Below, piece by piece: positions 23,554-36,592 of a DNA stretch of 64,000 bases. The notes below the pieces were generated by a model. It saw only the letters and a program-made list of their open reading frames with translations, was not told the origin of the DNA and did not search any database. The stretch is from Xestospongia muta. Lineage: Eukaryota > Porifera > Demospongiae > Haplosclerida > Petrosiidae. The DNA is taken from assembly GCA_963693285.1 (NCBI GenBank), contig OY848921.1, forward strand, positions 1,736,001-1,800,000, written 5' to 3'. A program made the position numbers and the translations under genes. Each line of letters starts with the position of its first letter. The stretch's first letter is position 1.

Positions 23554-25199
23554 TGATGACCATTCTGACTAGCTATCATAAGAGGTGTCCAGCCATTATT
23601 TGTAGTTATGTTAGGCTCTGCACCATTGTTAAGCAAGGTAGAAACTACAGAAGAGTGACCATTCTGGCTTGCAATATAAACAGCTGTCATTCCATCTGTG
23701 TATTGGGTATTTACAGGAACATTCTTTTCTAGCAATAACTCAACAACGTCACCATGACCATTTTGACTAGCTATCATAAGAGGTGTCCAGCCATTATTGG
23801 TAGTTATGTTAGACTCTGCACCATTGTTAAGCAAGGTAGAAACTACAGAAAAGTGACCATTTTGGCTTGCAATATAAACAGCTGTTTTTCCATTTTTGTT
23901 TTGAGCATTTATTGGAACATTCTTGTCTAATAATAACTCAACAACATCAGCATGACCACTCTGACTGGCTATCATAAGAGGTGTCCAGCCATTATTTGTA
24001 CTTACGTTAGGCTCTGCCCCATAAGCAGAAACTAAAGAAAAGTGATTATTCTTGCTAGCAATGTAAATATCTGTTGTTTCATTTTCTATTAGTGTAACAT
24101 CCTTGTGTAGTGATAACTGAAAATTAATATCATTACTAAAAGGTTGAATAGGACTGGAGTTTGTATCATTGCTATTGACACCATCTCTAGCCAGAGTGTT
24201 GTTAGATGTCAAATTGCTTGACTCTTTATAGCATAACGGTCTCGGAAAGGATTCTGTATTCTTTGAAACACTCCAGTTACGATATGCATTACCTACTCTT
24301 ACAAAGATATCATAGTAAGACACTTCATTAGATTCCTCAAAAAGATGATGCAACTGTATCACTAATTGCTGTTTTGAGATGATAGATTTTGCTATCAATA
24401 CTACTCAAATTGATCCATTTTCTTGTTTTGACAATATCTCCTTTACAAAATCTTTAGTTTCTTTCGATTTCATGAATGCATCTGCATCTTCTCGATATCT
24501 CTGCACTTTTCCAGGCAATTCTGTGTCAGAAAGAAACACTTTAACTATTTTTTGAAGAAGTGAACAATTAAGGTAATGCCAGTTAATATTATTATTATTA
24601 TTATCCAATGTATCAAACAATTTTTTGTATGTTGCTTCAGTTCCATCTGGTAATGTGGTTACGCCTGTTAATGTTTTCACGTATCGATGAAGCTGTGTAA
24701 GTAAATCTGGTCTCTTTTCGAATTGCTTCTGAGTTTCTGCAAGTAATTGGGCAAATCTGTCTAGTAGATTAGCAATCGCTAATATGATGCTTGTTGGAAG
24801 TATACAGACTGGAGTAACAAGTGAATCTTGATCATCATCTTCACTATTGTGACTAGCCTCATACTCATACATTCGGTTTTCTTCATGCTGTGACTGCGAT
24901 GGCACTTGATCTAGAATGGTAGCATACTTTTTTCTGATATTCTCAGCAACTCTAGAATTAGCTCTTTCTACAGCATCAACTATAGTACGCCATGAATGTA
25001 CAGTGTTGGTTTGATCTAACCATTTTTTTAGACAATACATTTTGAGCTCCCAACTGCCTCCATTTGGGTAACATTCTTTGGCATCCTGGATAATACAATC
25101 AGATAAATTGAGATACACTGCTAGTCTTTCCCATTCAGATATTTCTTTTAGTTCACAACATAAAAGATTAACAGTAGGTGGACTGATATTATCAGACAT
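23376..25199 (-). pseudogene. Chimeric death-domain/ankyrin locus D, interrupted by one in-frame TGA
   Basis: One continuous frame runs from ATG 25199 to the stop at 23376, broken only by TGA at 24405-24407. Before it are 264 residues: a death domain of the A type (NLLCCELKEISEWERLAVYL) and part of the middle region. After it the same frame continues for over 340 residues with the rest of the middle region (weakly conserved), about six ankyrin repeats including two 66-residue pairs, and then a sudden switch at about 23553 to the EF-hand exon of the Kazal/EF-hand gene (DLFPNF, then KFKYYDLSNDRKLQHSELL). The second EF-hand loop is removed by a deletion of about 55 bp, after which the frame stops (QVQQ). 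It is either a pseudogene or a locus making a short death-domain protein. Stop readthrough is possible but unsupported. Confidence 0.8.
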
Positions 25200-25239
25200 T
25201 GTGAATCATGAAAGGTAAAAACTGTAAAGTAAACAGGTC

Positions 25240-26170
25240 AAGAATGTCAGTGGTAATAAGAACACAAATACTTTCTGTCTTCCCAACAGATATTGAGACA
25301 ATTGAGACTAGTATTGAGAAAACTCACTATGTCATAGTAAATAATGAGGCTTGTTGAGATTGATATTGAGAGCGCTAAGGGTCACTATGTCTCAGCAGAT
25401 ATTGAGGCTTGTTGAGACTGGTATTGAGAATGCTAAGAGTCACTATGTCACAGCAGATATTGAAGTATTTAATCCAGAGTAGACTGGTAAAAAGATTTCT
25501 GTCTTTGCTAAGGCTATAAGGCCCTAACACTGACGTATAATTTATATTAACAAAGATATAGAACAAGAAGTAGATATCTTGGTTACTTATGACTAATGTA
25601 CAGAAAAGCACTGACTGTGATAACAGAGGAGATATTGAGGTTTGCTGAAACTGGTATTGAGAATGCTAATGGTTGCTACGTCACAACAGATATAGAGGCA
25701 ATTGAATCCTGTATTGAGAATGCTAAAAGTCACTTTGTCACAGCAGATATAGAGGCTTGTTGAGACTGGTATTAAGAACCTTAATAGTCACTATGTCTCA
25801 GCAGATATTGAGGCAATTGAGACTGGTATTGAGAACCTTAACAGTTACTTTATCAAAGCGGACATTGAGGCTTGTTGAGACTGGTATTGAGAATGTTAAC
25901 AGTTGCTATGTCACAATAGATATAGAGGCAATTTAGACTGGTATTGAGAATGCTAACTGTCGCTATATCACAGCAGATGTAGAGGCAATTGAACCCTGCA
26001 TTGAGAATGCTAAGCGTCACTTTGTCTCAGCAGATATTGAGGCTTGTTGAGACTGGTATTGAGAATGCTAACAGTTACTTTGTCACAGCAGATATTGAGG
26101 CTTGTTGAGACTGGTATTGAGAACGCTAAGTGTCACTATGTCTCAGCAGATATTGAAGTAATTAATTAAG
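25240..26170. repeat. Minisatellite in the leader region of locus D, with an inserted partial leader block
   Basis: Units of about 57-60 bp (ACAGCAGATATTGAGGCTTG, then GAGACTGGTATTGAGAATGC) occupy 25240-25470 and 25625-26170. Between them, 25480-25625 is a partial copy of the leader block found upstream of genes A-C, so array and leader were themselves duplicated together. The predicted intron acceptor (TTTACTTTACAG) sits between the array and the ATG. Confidence 0.82.
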
Positions 26171-26189
26171 AGTAGACTGGTATAAAGAT

Positions 26190-26500
26190 TTAATTTCTGT
26201 CTTTGTTAAGGCTACAAGGCCCTAACACTGACATATAACCGATATTAACAGAAATATAGAACAACAAGTAGATTTCTTGGTTACTTATCACTAATTTAGA
26301 GAAAAGCACTGACCGAGTTATCAGATCTCTCCTGATTAGTCTTATTAAACTCTTTTTATGTTGAGATAGCAACTTAGATTGCAATTCTAATCTGTTAAAA
26401 ACAAAATAGATAAATGTGAGGGGATTCGAGAGAGCTTACCAGAAGAGCAGCCCCACCCTTTTGTAACAACAAAACTAAGGTGGGGCTCTTATTAAAATTA
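26190..26500 (-). promoter_or_regulatory. 5' leader exon/promoter block of locus D
   Basis: This is the same block as at 13293-13600, with a leader-exon donor (exon end about 26440) and the inverted repeat AGCCCCACC (26449-26457) with GGTGGGGCT (26479-26487) intact. Confidence 0.55.
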
Positions 26501-26761
26501 ACCCGTTGTTTACTCCTATGCTAAGAAATGTGGAAGTTGAGGTAAAATGAGGGAAGACACGAGTTTCTATCATTGATATTCAACATCCATACTTTTATAA
26601 GAGGGTTTAGTTGTAGGTTGTAGTTATAGAATGAGAATTTGTATCAAATTGACCCACAGACATGATAATCTTAGATTTTGAATTTTTTTAAAATTTGGTA
26701 CAAAATTAATGGAAATGACTTGTCTATATATTATCAATAATTTGAAAATAATCATTAAATG

Positions 26762-26862
26762 TTATCTGACTCTAGTTCCTAAAGGCTCTCCATATTTCAC
26801 TCTCTCACCAGACTGTACTCTAAATTTAAAAATAGAATGAGCCTCAAAGAGTTGCATAAACA
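26762..26862 (-). pseudogene. 3' fragment of phosphatidylserine decarboxylase (third copy)
   Basis: Only the last about 30 codons of PISD exon 8 remain (FEAHSIFKFRVQSGERVKYG, then EPLGT). Upstream the sequence changes abruptly at about 26862 into the left end of duplicated unit 2, so this marks a duplication breakpoint inside the exon. The residue pattern differs from both other copies (EAHSIF for EAPSSF), so it has evolved separately for some time. Confidence 0.85.
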
Positions 26863-27637
26863 AAATGTGTACTATACTCCTTTTGTTAGTAATATGTACA
26901 GTATTATGTCTATGGCAACAGTGAGTTGAGAACTTGAGTGTATAGTGGTGAATAATAGTCATTTTTCTATTTTAAACATGAACAGTTCTCACAATTCAAC
27001 TCAATCATTTTCTTTTATATCTTTAAACAGAATATTTTACACTATGAGAGTACATTGGTTGCTGAGATGACACATCTTTGGTCATAATTTAAATACTATC
27101 TAACATAACAAATAATGGCATTATTAATATGAACAGACTTCTATTTGTAGCATATATGTACTATATATGAACTGACTTTAATCTGATTGGTTCTGTCAGA
27201 TATTATGAACATTACTATTATGACTCTCTACTAGTTATTAGTACTGTTGATTTCTTTATTATCTAAATATCAAATGTCCACATAAGGAGAGATTTTTTCT
27301 CGCAATGAGTGAGTCTGTACAAATCTGGGTGGGGCTGCTATTAATATTTATTATGTTGATTAAAATAATTCAATTAAAATAAGAGTTTGAAATTAATGAA
27401 AAAGGTTGTAGATTACAATAATTAATAATTAATTAATAATAATATTTCTATTTCTATTATAAATATTGTGTCAAGTGATAAAAATTTTATGGATAATAAT
27501 ATATTGATTAATTTTTTATAAATCATAATAAAAATATAAAAAGAGTTTACTTAACTTTAGATATCAAGTAATAATTAATATAATAAAGGGACAATGTATA
27601 CATAAGTGTTAAAGTGGATTACCAAAATATAATACCT

Positions 27638-29392
27638 CTAGAATGATTGAGTCACCGAGTTATTATGTACAAGTCTCCTAAGAATATGTCTCTTCTCTAA
27701 TCGGAAATGGTTTCTATAGAAGTAATAGAAAATAAAGTAATAATTTAGTTGATTCAAAATTATAATTTGGGCAATAAAGTTTAACTTTAAATACCTGGTA
27801 AAATAATTATTCCATTCTTGTTTTGAGATGGAGTTATTGCTATCAGAGTCTAACAGTTGTTTGAGTTGAACTTGAAAAGATTCTGTGGCTATCAAGTAAT
27901 ATATTTCATTGTGTAAGCTTAGAAGTTCAGAGTGTTGTAATTTTCTATCATTACTCAAATCATAGTATTTGAATTTCTGTCTCCTAATAGAAGACAATAC
28001 CATCAGGTGAAAATTAGGAAACAGATGTTCTCTTGAAAGTTTCAACTTGTACTCTGAGCAGTCTAAAGTGATGAAATGAACTCCTATGAATATTAATAGT
28101 CGTATTGACAATATAATGTACATTACATAATACAGTCAGAGTTATTTAACTATGATATAAATGAATGATGAAATGAAGTAGTGTTTTGGTTACTTTGACA
28201 TTTTCCATCATATCTCACAACAATATTTGTGTTATTGATACAGTTTTGTTTCTCTAATTCACACTGATTTGAGTAAGTCTTGCCATCATAGTCACAAATG
28301 TGTCGTACTTCTGAAGAACATTTATAATCACAACTAAGGGAGAAGAAAGTGATACACTTTGTAATGATTAGAGTTAGAAATATGGTTGAGTGATATGTTT
28401 ATTACTCACACAACTTACCTGTTTCTGACACAGCTTCCATCAACACATTCATAGCTAACAGTACAATTTGGTTCACAATAATCTTTAAAAAGAAAAGAAG
28501 TAATAATCAAATGACATATACTTGGTTATATCATGTATGACTTGAGAATGACTAATTTAGTGGAATTTCAGTTATGACAATGCCATCAACCTAAATTGAG
28601 TGTGATATTGTAGTTGAAAAGTTTTTTGCGAGTCGTACTAAAGCTTTTCATGGTTCTTTGTAGTCTTGGTATCAGATGTTTTGCTAGGAGGAGGAAACAT
28701 CTGGAGAAACTGCTACAACTTCTGATACATAGTGCAGGAATTTTAGCATGTCAATTAGGTTATCTGTGTCTCATGACATTGATCTCAGAAATGTTAATTG
28801 CAGGCATGTGTATAAATATGTGATTAGCAATAGAGATATAAGAAATACTATATGTAACTAGATATCAACTAATAAGTAAACAAAATGGACTATAACATTC
28901 CTAACAACAAGTAAAATCAGGTTATTAGACAGTTTATACTAGGAAATGATGTTTTGTATGTCTTCCTTTAAATTTATAAATTCTTGTGCTGTCTATAATA
29001 CTGTCTTCCTTTACTGTTTGACATTCTTCACTATTGTAATGATGCCACACTCACATATTTTGTTAGGAAATAACATACTGACCACTAAATACATTCAGAC
29101 AGAATGGGTTTGATGTATACATGATACCAGACCCTTCTTCTCTAACTAAAGAGGCAGCAACACCAACTGACTAGGTTCTTAACGGCTGTCTCTTCTTAAT
29201 CTATCTCACTTTTTTACTACTGGTATTTTGTGGGTTTTTTATTTCTACAAGCTTACCTGTAAAAGTAGTGTCATTAACATTTACCGGACCAGCTGCATTA
29301 ATTAGTGATAAAAATGTTAGTCCTGCTAACAAAACGACATGAGGTTTCTCTCCAAAAATTGGTTTTCTCAGTAAGTGTTGTAATCCAAACAT
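27638..29392 (-). CDS. Secreted follistatin/SPARC-like protein (FOLN, Kazal, EF-hand), copy 2
   Basis: The exons 29257-29392, 28419-28482, 28194-28333, 27795-28062 and 27638-27713 keep phase (684 nt, 227 residues). The architecture is as in copy 1: signal peptide, FOLN-like module, Kazal domain, EF-hand-like pair and basic tail ending SVTQSF. Differences from copy 1 are few and scattered (for example QEW for QEQ before NNYF), with no lesion. The weak GTAACC donor after the Kazal exon is conserved. A leader exon is predicted with its donor near 29637. Confidence 0.82.
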
Positions 29393-29399
29393 TATTGCT

Positions 29400-32300
29400 T
29401 ATAGTGACAATAAATTTCCTGAAATTGAGAGAGTAAAAATAATAAACAGGACTCCATACTAGCTTTCACTGATTAGAAACAATAGTTCTCAAAAGTAGAG
29501 TAATTGCTTGCAACAATAAAGTGACAACTATTACGTTAGAACAATAGCTCAAGATTTAGAACAAGAAGACAATGACTTAAACATGACTAAGACTAACCAC
29601 AGTTATTTTCAGGAGTAAATAAATAAGACTTACCGTTCCACAAATGGTGAAGTACACTTCTTGATTAAGTGGGACTCACTAGTAATCTATAAATCACTTT
29701 CGAATGCAAACTGTGACTTTTAGCCATTCTTATATACTGACTGACTGGAAGAAGCTCTAGTTCCACTGGACAATATTGTTATGGCTTAGGGGCGTGGCAA
29801 ATTGTAATTACGTCATGTGTTGCGCCACAATCCCAAGCTGACATCCTCCATCCTTGAGAGCCCTCTCTATTGATGTATGGTTCTTTCTTTGTGTCTTAGA
29901 ACCACTAAAGTCATTTATCACGGCATTTTCAGTATAAGATCAGCTATGTTACTGTAGATTTGTAAATTGTGATGCTCACCTCAAAATCAAACGTTTCACT
30001 GAAACCTACTTTGTTATATTAATAGCAGTAAAGAACTCTTCATGGTAACAACTGTAAATTGCTAAAATTGATGTGTTTACAATAATCAATGTATTGCATA
30101 TGGTATTCTCTTAAAAGTCATTATATCAAATTAGTGGTGAGAAACATGATAAATCTTGTAAAATAATTGATGAAAATATAGTTAAATAAAATAACATAAT
30201 AGAACGTTGAAGTTTATGACTATTTTAATGACTTAAATTGTCATAGCTGTGGATAGATGGGTTCATATATACATGCTAAAAACAACTAGGAAATAATTGT
30301 ATCATTGTTTTATGTTTTGTTTTAACAACTTTTGTTTGTTATATTTAGACCTGTTCAAAAATGGATTCTACTTTGACTGCCAAGCAAGTTCATCATTTGT
30401 TTATTGATTACTTCTGTGTACATTTATATCATTTTCATCAACAATTCCTATACCACTATAAAAATCAATACTCTTGTTCACAAATGCTGACATGGATCAG
30501 GTATATGGATCACACAAACACAAATAATATGAAATTTAATTAACAATATCTAATATAAATACCAGTAATTATTGTCCAAACAGTTTACTTAGATTAACCC
30601 TTTTATAGGAAATAACCAACAATACACAGCATTTGCTATACCATTAAATCAATAGTTCATTAGATAGCAGTCTTGTGCAAGTACATTGTTGTGACATGTC
30701 ACAACAATGTACTCCATAGTTTCTATGTGGAAGACCTGTAGCTAGGTGCTGTGGTGATATGATAGCATACTGCTTCCTCATAGTTGATATAAGAATTACG
30801 ATGTCATGGTGATGTAATTATGATAAGCAGCCAATAGTTTCATGAAGGAGTAAGAAGTATGTACTTAAGCTTTCAGATATGGTCACGAGAAAATTACTAT
30901 GGTTTGTCTAATGTTACAATGGCTTTGAATGGTAGTTGCATACTCTTTCCTCATTAGTGAAGCTATAGGCTTCTGTTATGATGTTATAGTAATCTCTGTT
31001 ATAAGGAACTAAACAGAGATTGTTGACATTTAAAAAGATTATGCAGTATATATTAAGGCTTATTGTACATACAACAGATGTAGTTATTATAATTATTTTT
31101 AAGGATGTGAACTAATGGTTTACTAGTCTATTGTGAATGTATTATATAATGTTTTATAATTGACACAAACACACGTTCAGTAGTATAGCTAGAGTACTAT
31201 GTATAGTAAGGTACAGGCTTGTTTGTGAAGCCCGCTATGAAAATGTTTGCATCAAATTAATTATTCATAGTGTGGTCAGTGATTTATATTAATTTATATT
31301 AACTTAATACATTATTAAATATAATTAATATGTACATTTACTATGATGTCTCCTTTTCTTTATCTGACTGATCCATTGCAGCTTGTCTCTTGGTCATCTT
31401 ATGCTTACTTGTATAAGAGTGATCAAAATATCATAATAATTACATCATCATCACATGAATGATATAGTGAAAACATTTGACCATTCATGTCAAATTAACT
31501 AAATTCTATGTTGTAGGATGTTTTCCTGATTTTTGTATTTTTTGGGAATATATGGACATGTGTCAATGTAACTTTCTGGAAGCAAAATATTATTATTATT
31601 ATTATTATTATTATATAAACATAGCAGATATGTAATTTTCAGCATTACTATTTAGTTTAATGTTATACAATGACTTAGCAGTTAGACTAAATGGCTATAT
31701 ACAGTTCCTTCATGTTGTTCCAACATTGAATTATAGTCTTGTGGGGTGATCACAATATTATGTCACTATGTCAAGAATTTTGCAACTGGTCTCCCAAACT
31801 ACAACTTGTAGTCCATTGTCTTAACATGTTAACAATTTGTAATAATGATTTGTTTATATATTTATATATTGATACTCTGGATCTGCTGTTATTTATAGCA
31901 TATGGTCACTACTTATATGGTAAATGTATGACAAATAAAAAATGACATTTTTAAATTGTCAAGGATAAATCCTGAGGAGTTCTATGTAACCATGGTAATC
32001 AGTATTGTTCTATCTTTTATGTCATTAAGTAATAAGTAATATCAGTGATTATATTTGTCCTCTAGGTAGCTTGTCCTTGTAGCTATTTCCAAATAGTCTA
32101 GCGACAGTGGAAGATCCATTCCCAATCTTAAAAATCAAGGTATAATACATAAATTGTCACATGATTATCATATGATTTGTTATTCAATAGGATAAATAAT
32201 TTGGACTTTGTGAGTGACTTTGCTTTCTTATTCAAGATGTAGGAGTGACCAGCTGTGACATGAGTTAGCAGGTACCATGACCATCAATCCCATTTTAGGG

Positions 32301-32543
32301 TAATAATTTATTCATTTATCATTCTGTTCATAACAATTTTTATTAGATGAGTCATTTTGGCGATCTTGACTTTACACATAAAGCAACATGAGATGTGTGG
32401 TTAGCTGTTGCCATGGTGCTGTTGACCACACCCATTCTTCCTTACTATCCAATTGATTCATAATACGCTCATAAAATATGCTGACACAGCCAAGTTAGTA
32501 TATACCAGTAGTTATTAACTATATCTTTGTCTCTATATTGTAG
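29400..32543. other. AT-rich spacer, copy of 2600-5778
   Basis: This holds the leader exon/promoter of the Kazal/EF-hand gene (about 29630-29860), a short ORF 30361-30543 (60 residues, unbroken here, no recognised domain), the 34-bp palindrome at 30680-30713, a short (ATT)n tract near 31589 and another short ORF at 31739-31945. Nothing else was supported as a gene. Confidence 0.55.
30680..30713. repeat. Perfect 34-bp palindrome, copy 2
   Basis: Identical to 3887-3920 while the flanking DNA carries scattered substitutions and small deletions. Confidence 0.9.
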
Positions 32544-32951
32544 TGAGAATATAGTCAGAATACTTAACAATAAACTAATGAATATAGAGAGAGCATTTAT
32601 TTTACCAGAAGGATTACCAGGACGACCTTATTATAAGTAAGAAACAATACTTTATATACATGTACTTCACTTAAGAACAATGGTTGATCCTTCTATCTGT
32701 CCATTCTCTTCTATATCCATCCATTCTTTCCTCTCTTTCTTTCTCCATATAGACATGTTATCTTTGCTCCTAGTTCAGTCAACTCATATTCAGGTGCTTC
32801 TTTTCCAGGAGTAGTAGATAATATCTTTAATGCTACAACATTAGAAGATTGGAATGAAGTACATCATCAGCTGGATATAGTAGCTATCCATGTACGCTAT
32901 GCTACACAAATTATGAATCAACCCAGTGTTGAATGGGTTAATTATGTGTGA
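32544..32951 (+). pseudogene. 3' fragment of M28B peptidase, copy 2
   Basis: The exons 32544-32636 and 32753-32951 join in phase and encode the C-terminal dimerisation region of glutamate carboxypeptidase II-like proteins, ending VEWVNYV-stop. As in copy 1, no catalytic-domain exons are visible upstream, so it is best read as a gene fragment that was already truncated before the unit was duplicated. Confidence 0.7.
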
Positions 32952-33509
32952 ACTATTGTGACTTTGAAGTTACTGAATAAAACATAATGTGACAACATTA
33001 TATAAAGATTTAGTAACAGATATAACAGTTTGATATTTTGATTTTTATCAATTGTTTATGACATTTGGTTTGTATTTGATGATTCTCTTGTCATTTTACT
33101 ATATAATATCAACTTATGATTATTATTTCAGTTGTTATGTAGTATCTGTAATAATATACTCTTCTCATATAATTATATTCATAAACATTCCTTCAAAGTA
33201 AACTAATAATTAATTTTATCACCATATATTGGTTGTAACAGAAGTAATGTCTACATCTACTGATATAATGTGATGTGGTCTTCAGTTGTATCAGTTATAT
33301 TGTATATGTTACAAGTAATTAATTGTAGTGGATAAACTTTATTTATTTATAATAGAAAGTATTATAATATAATTACTAATAACATATAAAATATATAACA
33401 CTATATACTATATCAGTTATTATTTTTACAAATATATATAAATCAACATAATATTAAAGTTAATGTTTATATTTTGTGTATCTCACAACTTTTGTCTCAG
33501 ATGACTTTG

Positions 33510-33639
33510 TCACTGAATAAAGAAAAAAATACATTAAAGATTATAGTAATTTTAGGGTTAATAAATAATTTATGATTTTTATGATCATGATATATATTAC
33601 TTTTCTAAATGCTTTATAATTGGAATATTAATATCTAGC

Positions 33640-33696
<57 letters not shown>

Positions 33697-36200
33697 AGTA
33701 GCAGTAGTAGTAATAACTGATAGTGTTCTATTTGTCATTACAATGAATACTCTATTCTTATTATTTTGTCAAATCTTACCTGTTGTATACAACTATTTGT
33801 CTTTATATCAAAATCATCTACTAAATTATGGAAACTACCCACCATAGCTTCTCGGAGGAGTGACACAATGTTACGATGACCTTCTCGATGAGCAATATCT
33901 TGCGGTGTCATGCCTAAGTTGTTTCTAATAAGTGGATTAGCACCACCCTCTAATAGCTGTCTAACAATATCCTCATATCCATACTGACTGGAAAGATGTA
34001 ATGCTGTAGTATCAGTAGAAGTTTGATGGTCTATATTAACATGAGTCTTCAATAATTCTCTCACAACTTCATTATGTCCTCGAACAGAAGCTATTAAAAG
34101 AGGTGTCCAGCCATTGGTCCTGGTTAAGTTAGGATCTGCTCCATTGCTAAGTAAGATCGATACAACAGAAGAGTGACCACTACGGCTAGCCAAATAAATA
34201 GCTGTTACTCCATTTTTGGCTTGGATATTTATTGGAACATTCTTCTCTAATAAAAATTCAACGACATCACCATGACCATTTTCACTGGCTACTATAAGAG
34301 GTGTTACACCTTCATTACTAGCTAAGTTAGGATCTGCTCCATTGTGAAGTAAGATAGAAACAACAGAAGAGTGACCATTCTGGCTAGCAAAGTAAATGGC
34401 TGTTGTTCCATTTTTGTCTTGGGTATTTATTGGAACATTCTTCTCTAGCAATAATTCAACAACATTACCATGACCATTTTCACTGGCTACTAAAAGAGGT
34501 GTTACACCTTCATTACTAGTTAAGTTAGGATCTGCTCCATTGCTAAGTAAGATAGAAACGACAGAAGGGTGACCATTCTGGCTTGCAAAGTAAATGGATG
34601 TTGCTCCACTTTTGTCTTGGGTATTTATTGGAACATTCTTCTCTAGCAATAATTCAACAACATTACCATGACCATTTTGACTGGCTACCATAAGAGGTGT
34701 TCCACCTTCATCATTAACTAAGTTAGGGTCTGCTCCATTGTGAAGTAAGATAGAAACGACAGAAGAGTGACCACTATGGCTAGCCTTATAAACAGCTGTT
34801 ATTCCATTTTTGGTTTGGGTATTTATTGTAACATTCTTCTCTAGCAATAACTCAACGATATCACCATGACCATTTTCACTGGCTACCATAAGAGGTGTTG
34901 CACCATCTTTCTGAGCTAGGTTAGGGTTTGCCCCATTACTAAGTAATGAGGAGACAAAAAAAGAGTAACCATATTCACTAGCTATGTACAATGCAGTAGT
35001 ATCATCAATACTTTTCATTTTAGATACAGTAGATATTACTGTTTCACCTGACTGTATTAGTAGGTTAGGATTACCACCTACTTCAAGAAGAAGAGATATA
35101 GCAGAAAGAGGCCCATCAGATTGAATAGCTTTTAACAGAGCTGAGTCAAATGTCATATTATCTTGTGAGTCTTCATTGTTAAAGACTACAATACTACCTA
35201 CTGTTAGTGAGATGACTCCAATTGCTTTTAACATTTCATTATCAAGTTTGGACAATCTCACTCTCAGAACGAAGAAAGCTATTACTTCAGGAACACCCCA
35301 CACAACACACATACAACCTTTTTTGACAGAAATAACATAAAGAGAATCTGCATATTCTTCAAAAAGGAGCTTTACCAGAAACTCAAAATGCTCTAATGTG
35401 ACATCTAGCCACATTTCCTTTACTTTCAATACTACATTGACTTTACTTGGTATATTTGGTTTTATGTTATCAATAAGATCTTTCATTTTTGTCGACCCTT
35501 TAAATGAAGCTAAATCATCTTGATATTCTTGCACTCTATTGGGCAAGTCAGTGTCTGAAAGAAAATCTTCAACAATTGCTTTAAGAGGTTTACATTTGAG
35601 GTAATGCCACTGGTTATCTAGTATATTGAACAGCATGTTGTATGTGATTTGAGCATCAGGTAGATCTGGTAATGGCATTGGACTATTCTTCTGTCGTATA
35701 CTTAAGTATTGATAAAATGTTAAACGCTTCTTTGGTCTTTCTTGAAAGTATTCAAGTGTATCTGCAACTAATTTGGCAAATCTACGTTCAAAGGCAGTGA
35801 TTTTTTCCACCATGTCCTCCTCTATCATAAACTTAACTGGTGGTTGGTCATTAGCTGTAGTTTGGTCACCAATTAAACCACTAGTTTTTTCATGTTGTGT
35901 AGTGGATAGCACAGAATCTAGAATAGTAGCATACTTTGTTCTAATGTTCTCAGCAACTGCAGGATTGACTTTTTCTACAGCATCAGCTATTGTACGCCAT
36001 GAATGTACAGTGTTGGTTTGATCTAGCCATTTTTGTAAAGAATGCATTTTACGCTGTGCTAACTCCGAATATTGTGTTTCAATACTTTTAATATCGACAT
36101 AAGATACTTTGAGACTTAGAGCTACTTGATCCCATTCTACTACTAGTCTCAGTTCATCACACAGTACATCAAGAGTAGGTGGACTGAGATTATCAGACAT
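33510..36200 (-). CDS. Death-domain/ankyrin-repeat protein C
   Basis: The main exon 33780-36200 encodes 807 residues. Splicing at the donor 33779 to the acceptor at 33513 brings in an immediate TGA (33510-33512). The death domain (about 1-95) is of the B type (LDVLCDELRLVVEWDQVALS), although the flanking unit is the twin of unit 1, whose gene A has the other type. The middle region resembles A in places. The ankyrin array has only four 66-residue pairs. The acidic tail present in A and B (about 41 residues) is deleted. It shares with A the extra A near the 3' end that shifts frame away from ZU5. The leader intron acceptor is TTTGTTACAG just above the ATG. The function is presumably a death-fold scaffold; this is inference. 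Confidence 0.87.
33640..33694. repeat. (CAA)n microsatellite
   Basis: A long CAA run downstream of gene C. Unit 1 has only a short mixed tract at the same place (about 6995-7015). Confidence 0.95.
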
Positions 36201-36249
36201 TGTGAATCGTGAACTGTAACAAATACTAACAACTGTAAAGTTAACAAAT

Positions 36250-36580
36250 CAAGACTAGACACTAGTAATAAGATAGCTAACAGTCACTGGATCACAGTAG
36301 ATATTGAGATAATTGAGTCAAGAGTAGATATTGAGGTAATCGGATCAAGAGCAGACTGGTAATAAGAATGCTAACAGTCACTGTGTCACAGTAGATGTTG
36401 AGAATGCGAACAGTTTCATGTCACAGTAAATGTTGAGGTAATTGAGACTGGTATTAAGAATGCTAACAGTCACTGTGTCACAATAGATATCAAGGTATTC
36501 GAATCAAGAATAGTCTGGCAATAAGAATGCTAACAGTTGTTATGTCACAGTAGATATTAAAGATTTAATCAAGAATAGAC
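36250..36580. repeat. Short minisatellite in the leader intron of gene C (about 5 units)
   Basis: Units such as GCTAACAGTCACTGTGTCAC followed by AGTAGATATTGAG match the array of gene A, but only about five partly degraded units are present. Array size thus differs about sevenfold between the two recently duplicated genes. Confidence 0.85.
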
Positions 36581-36592
36581 TGGTAAAAAGAT

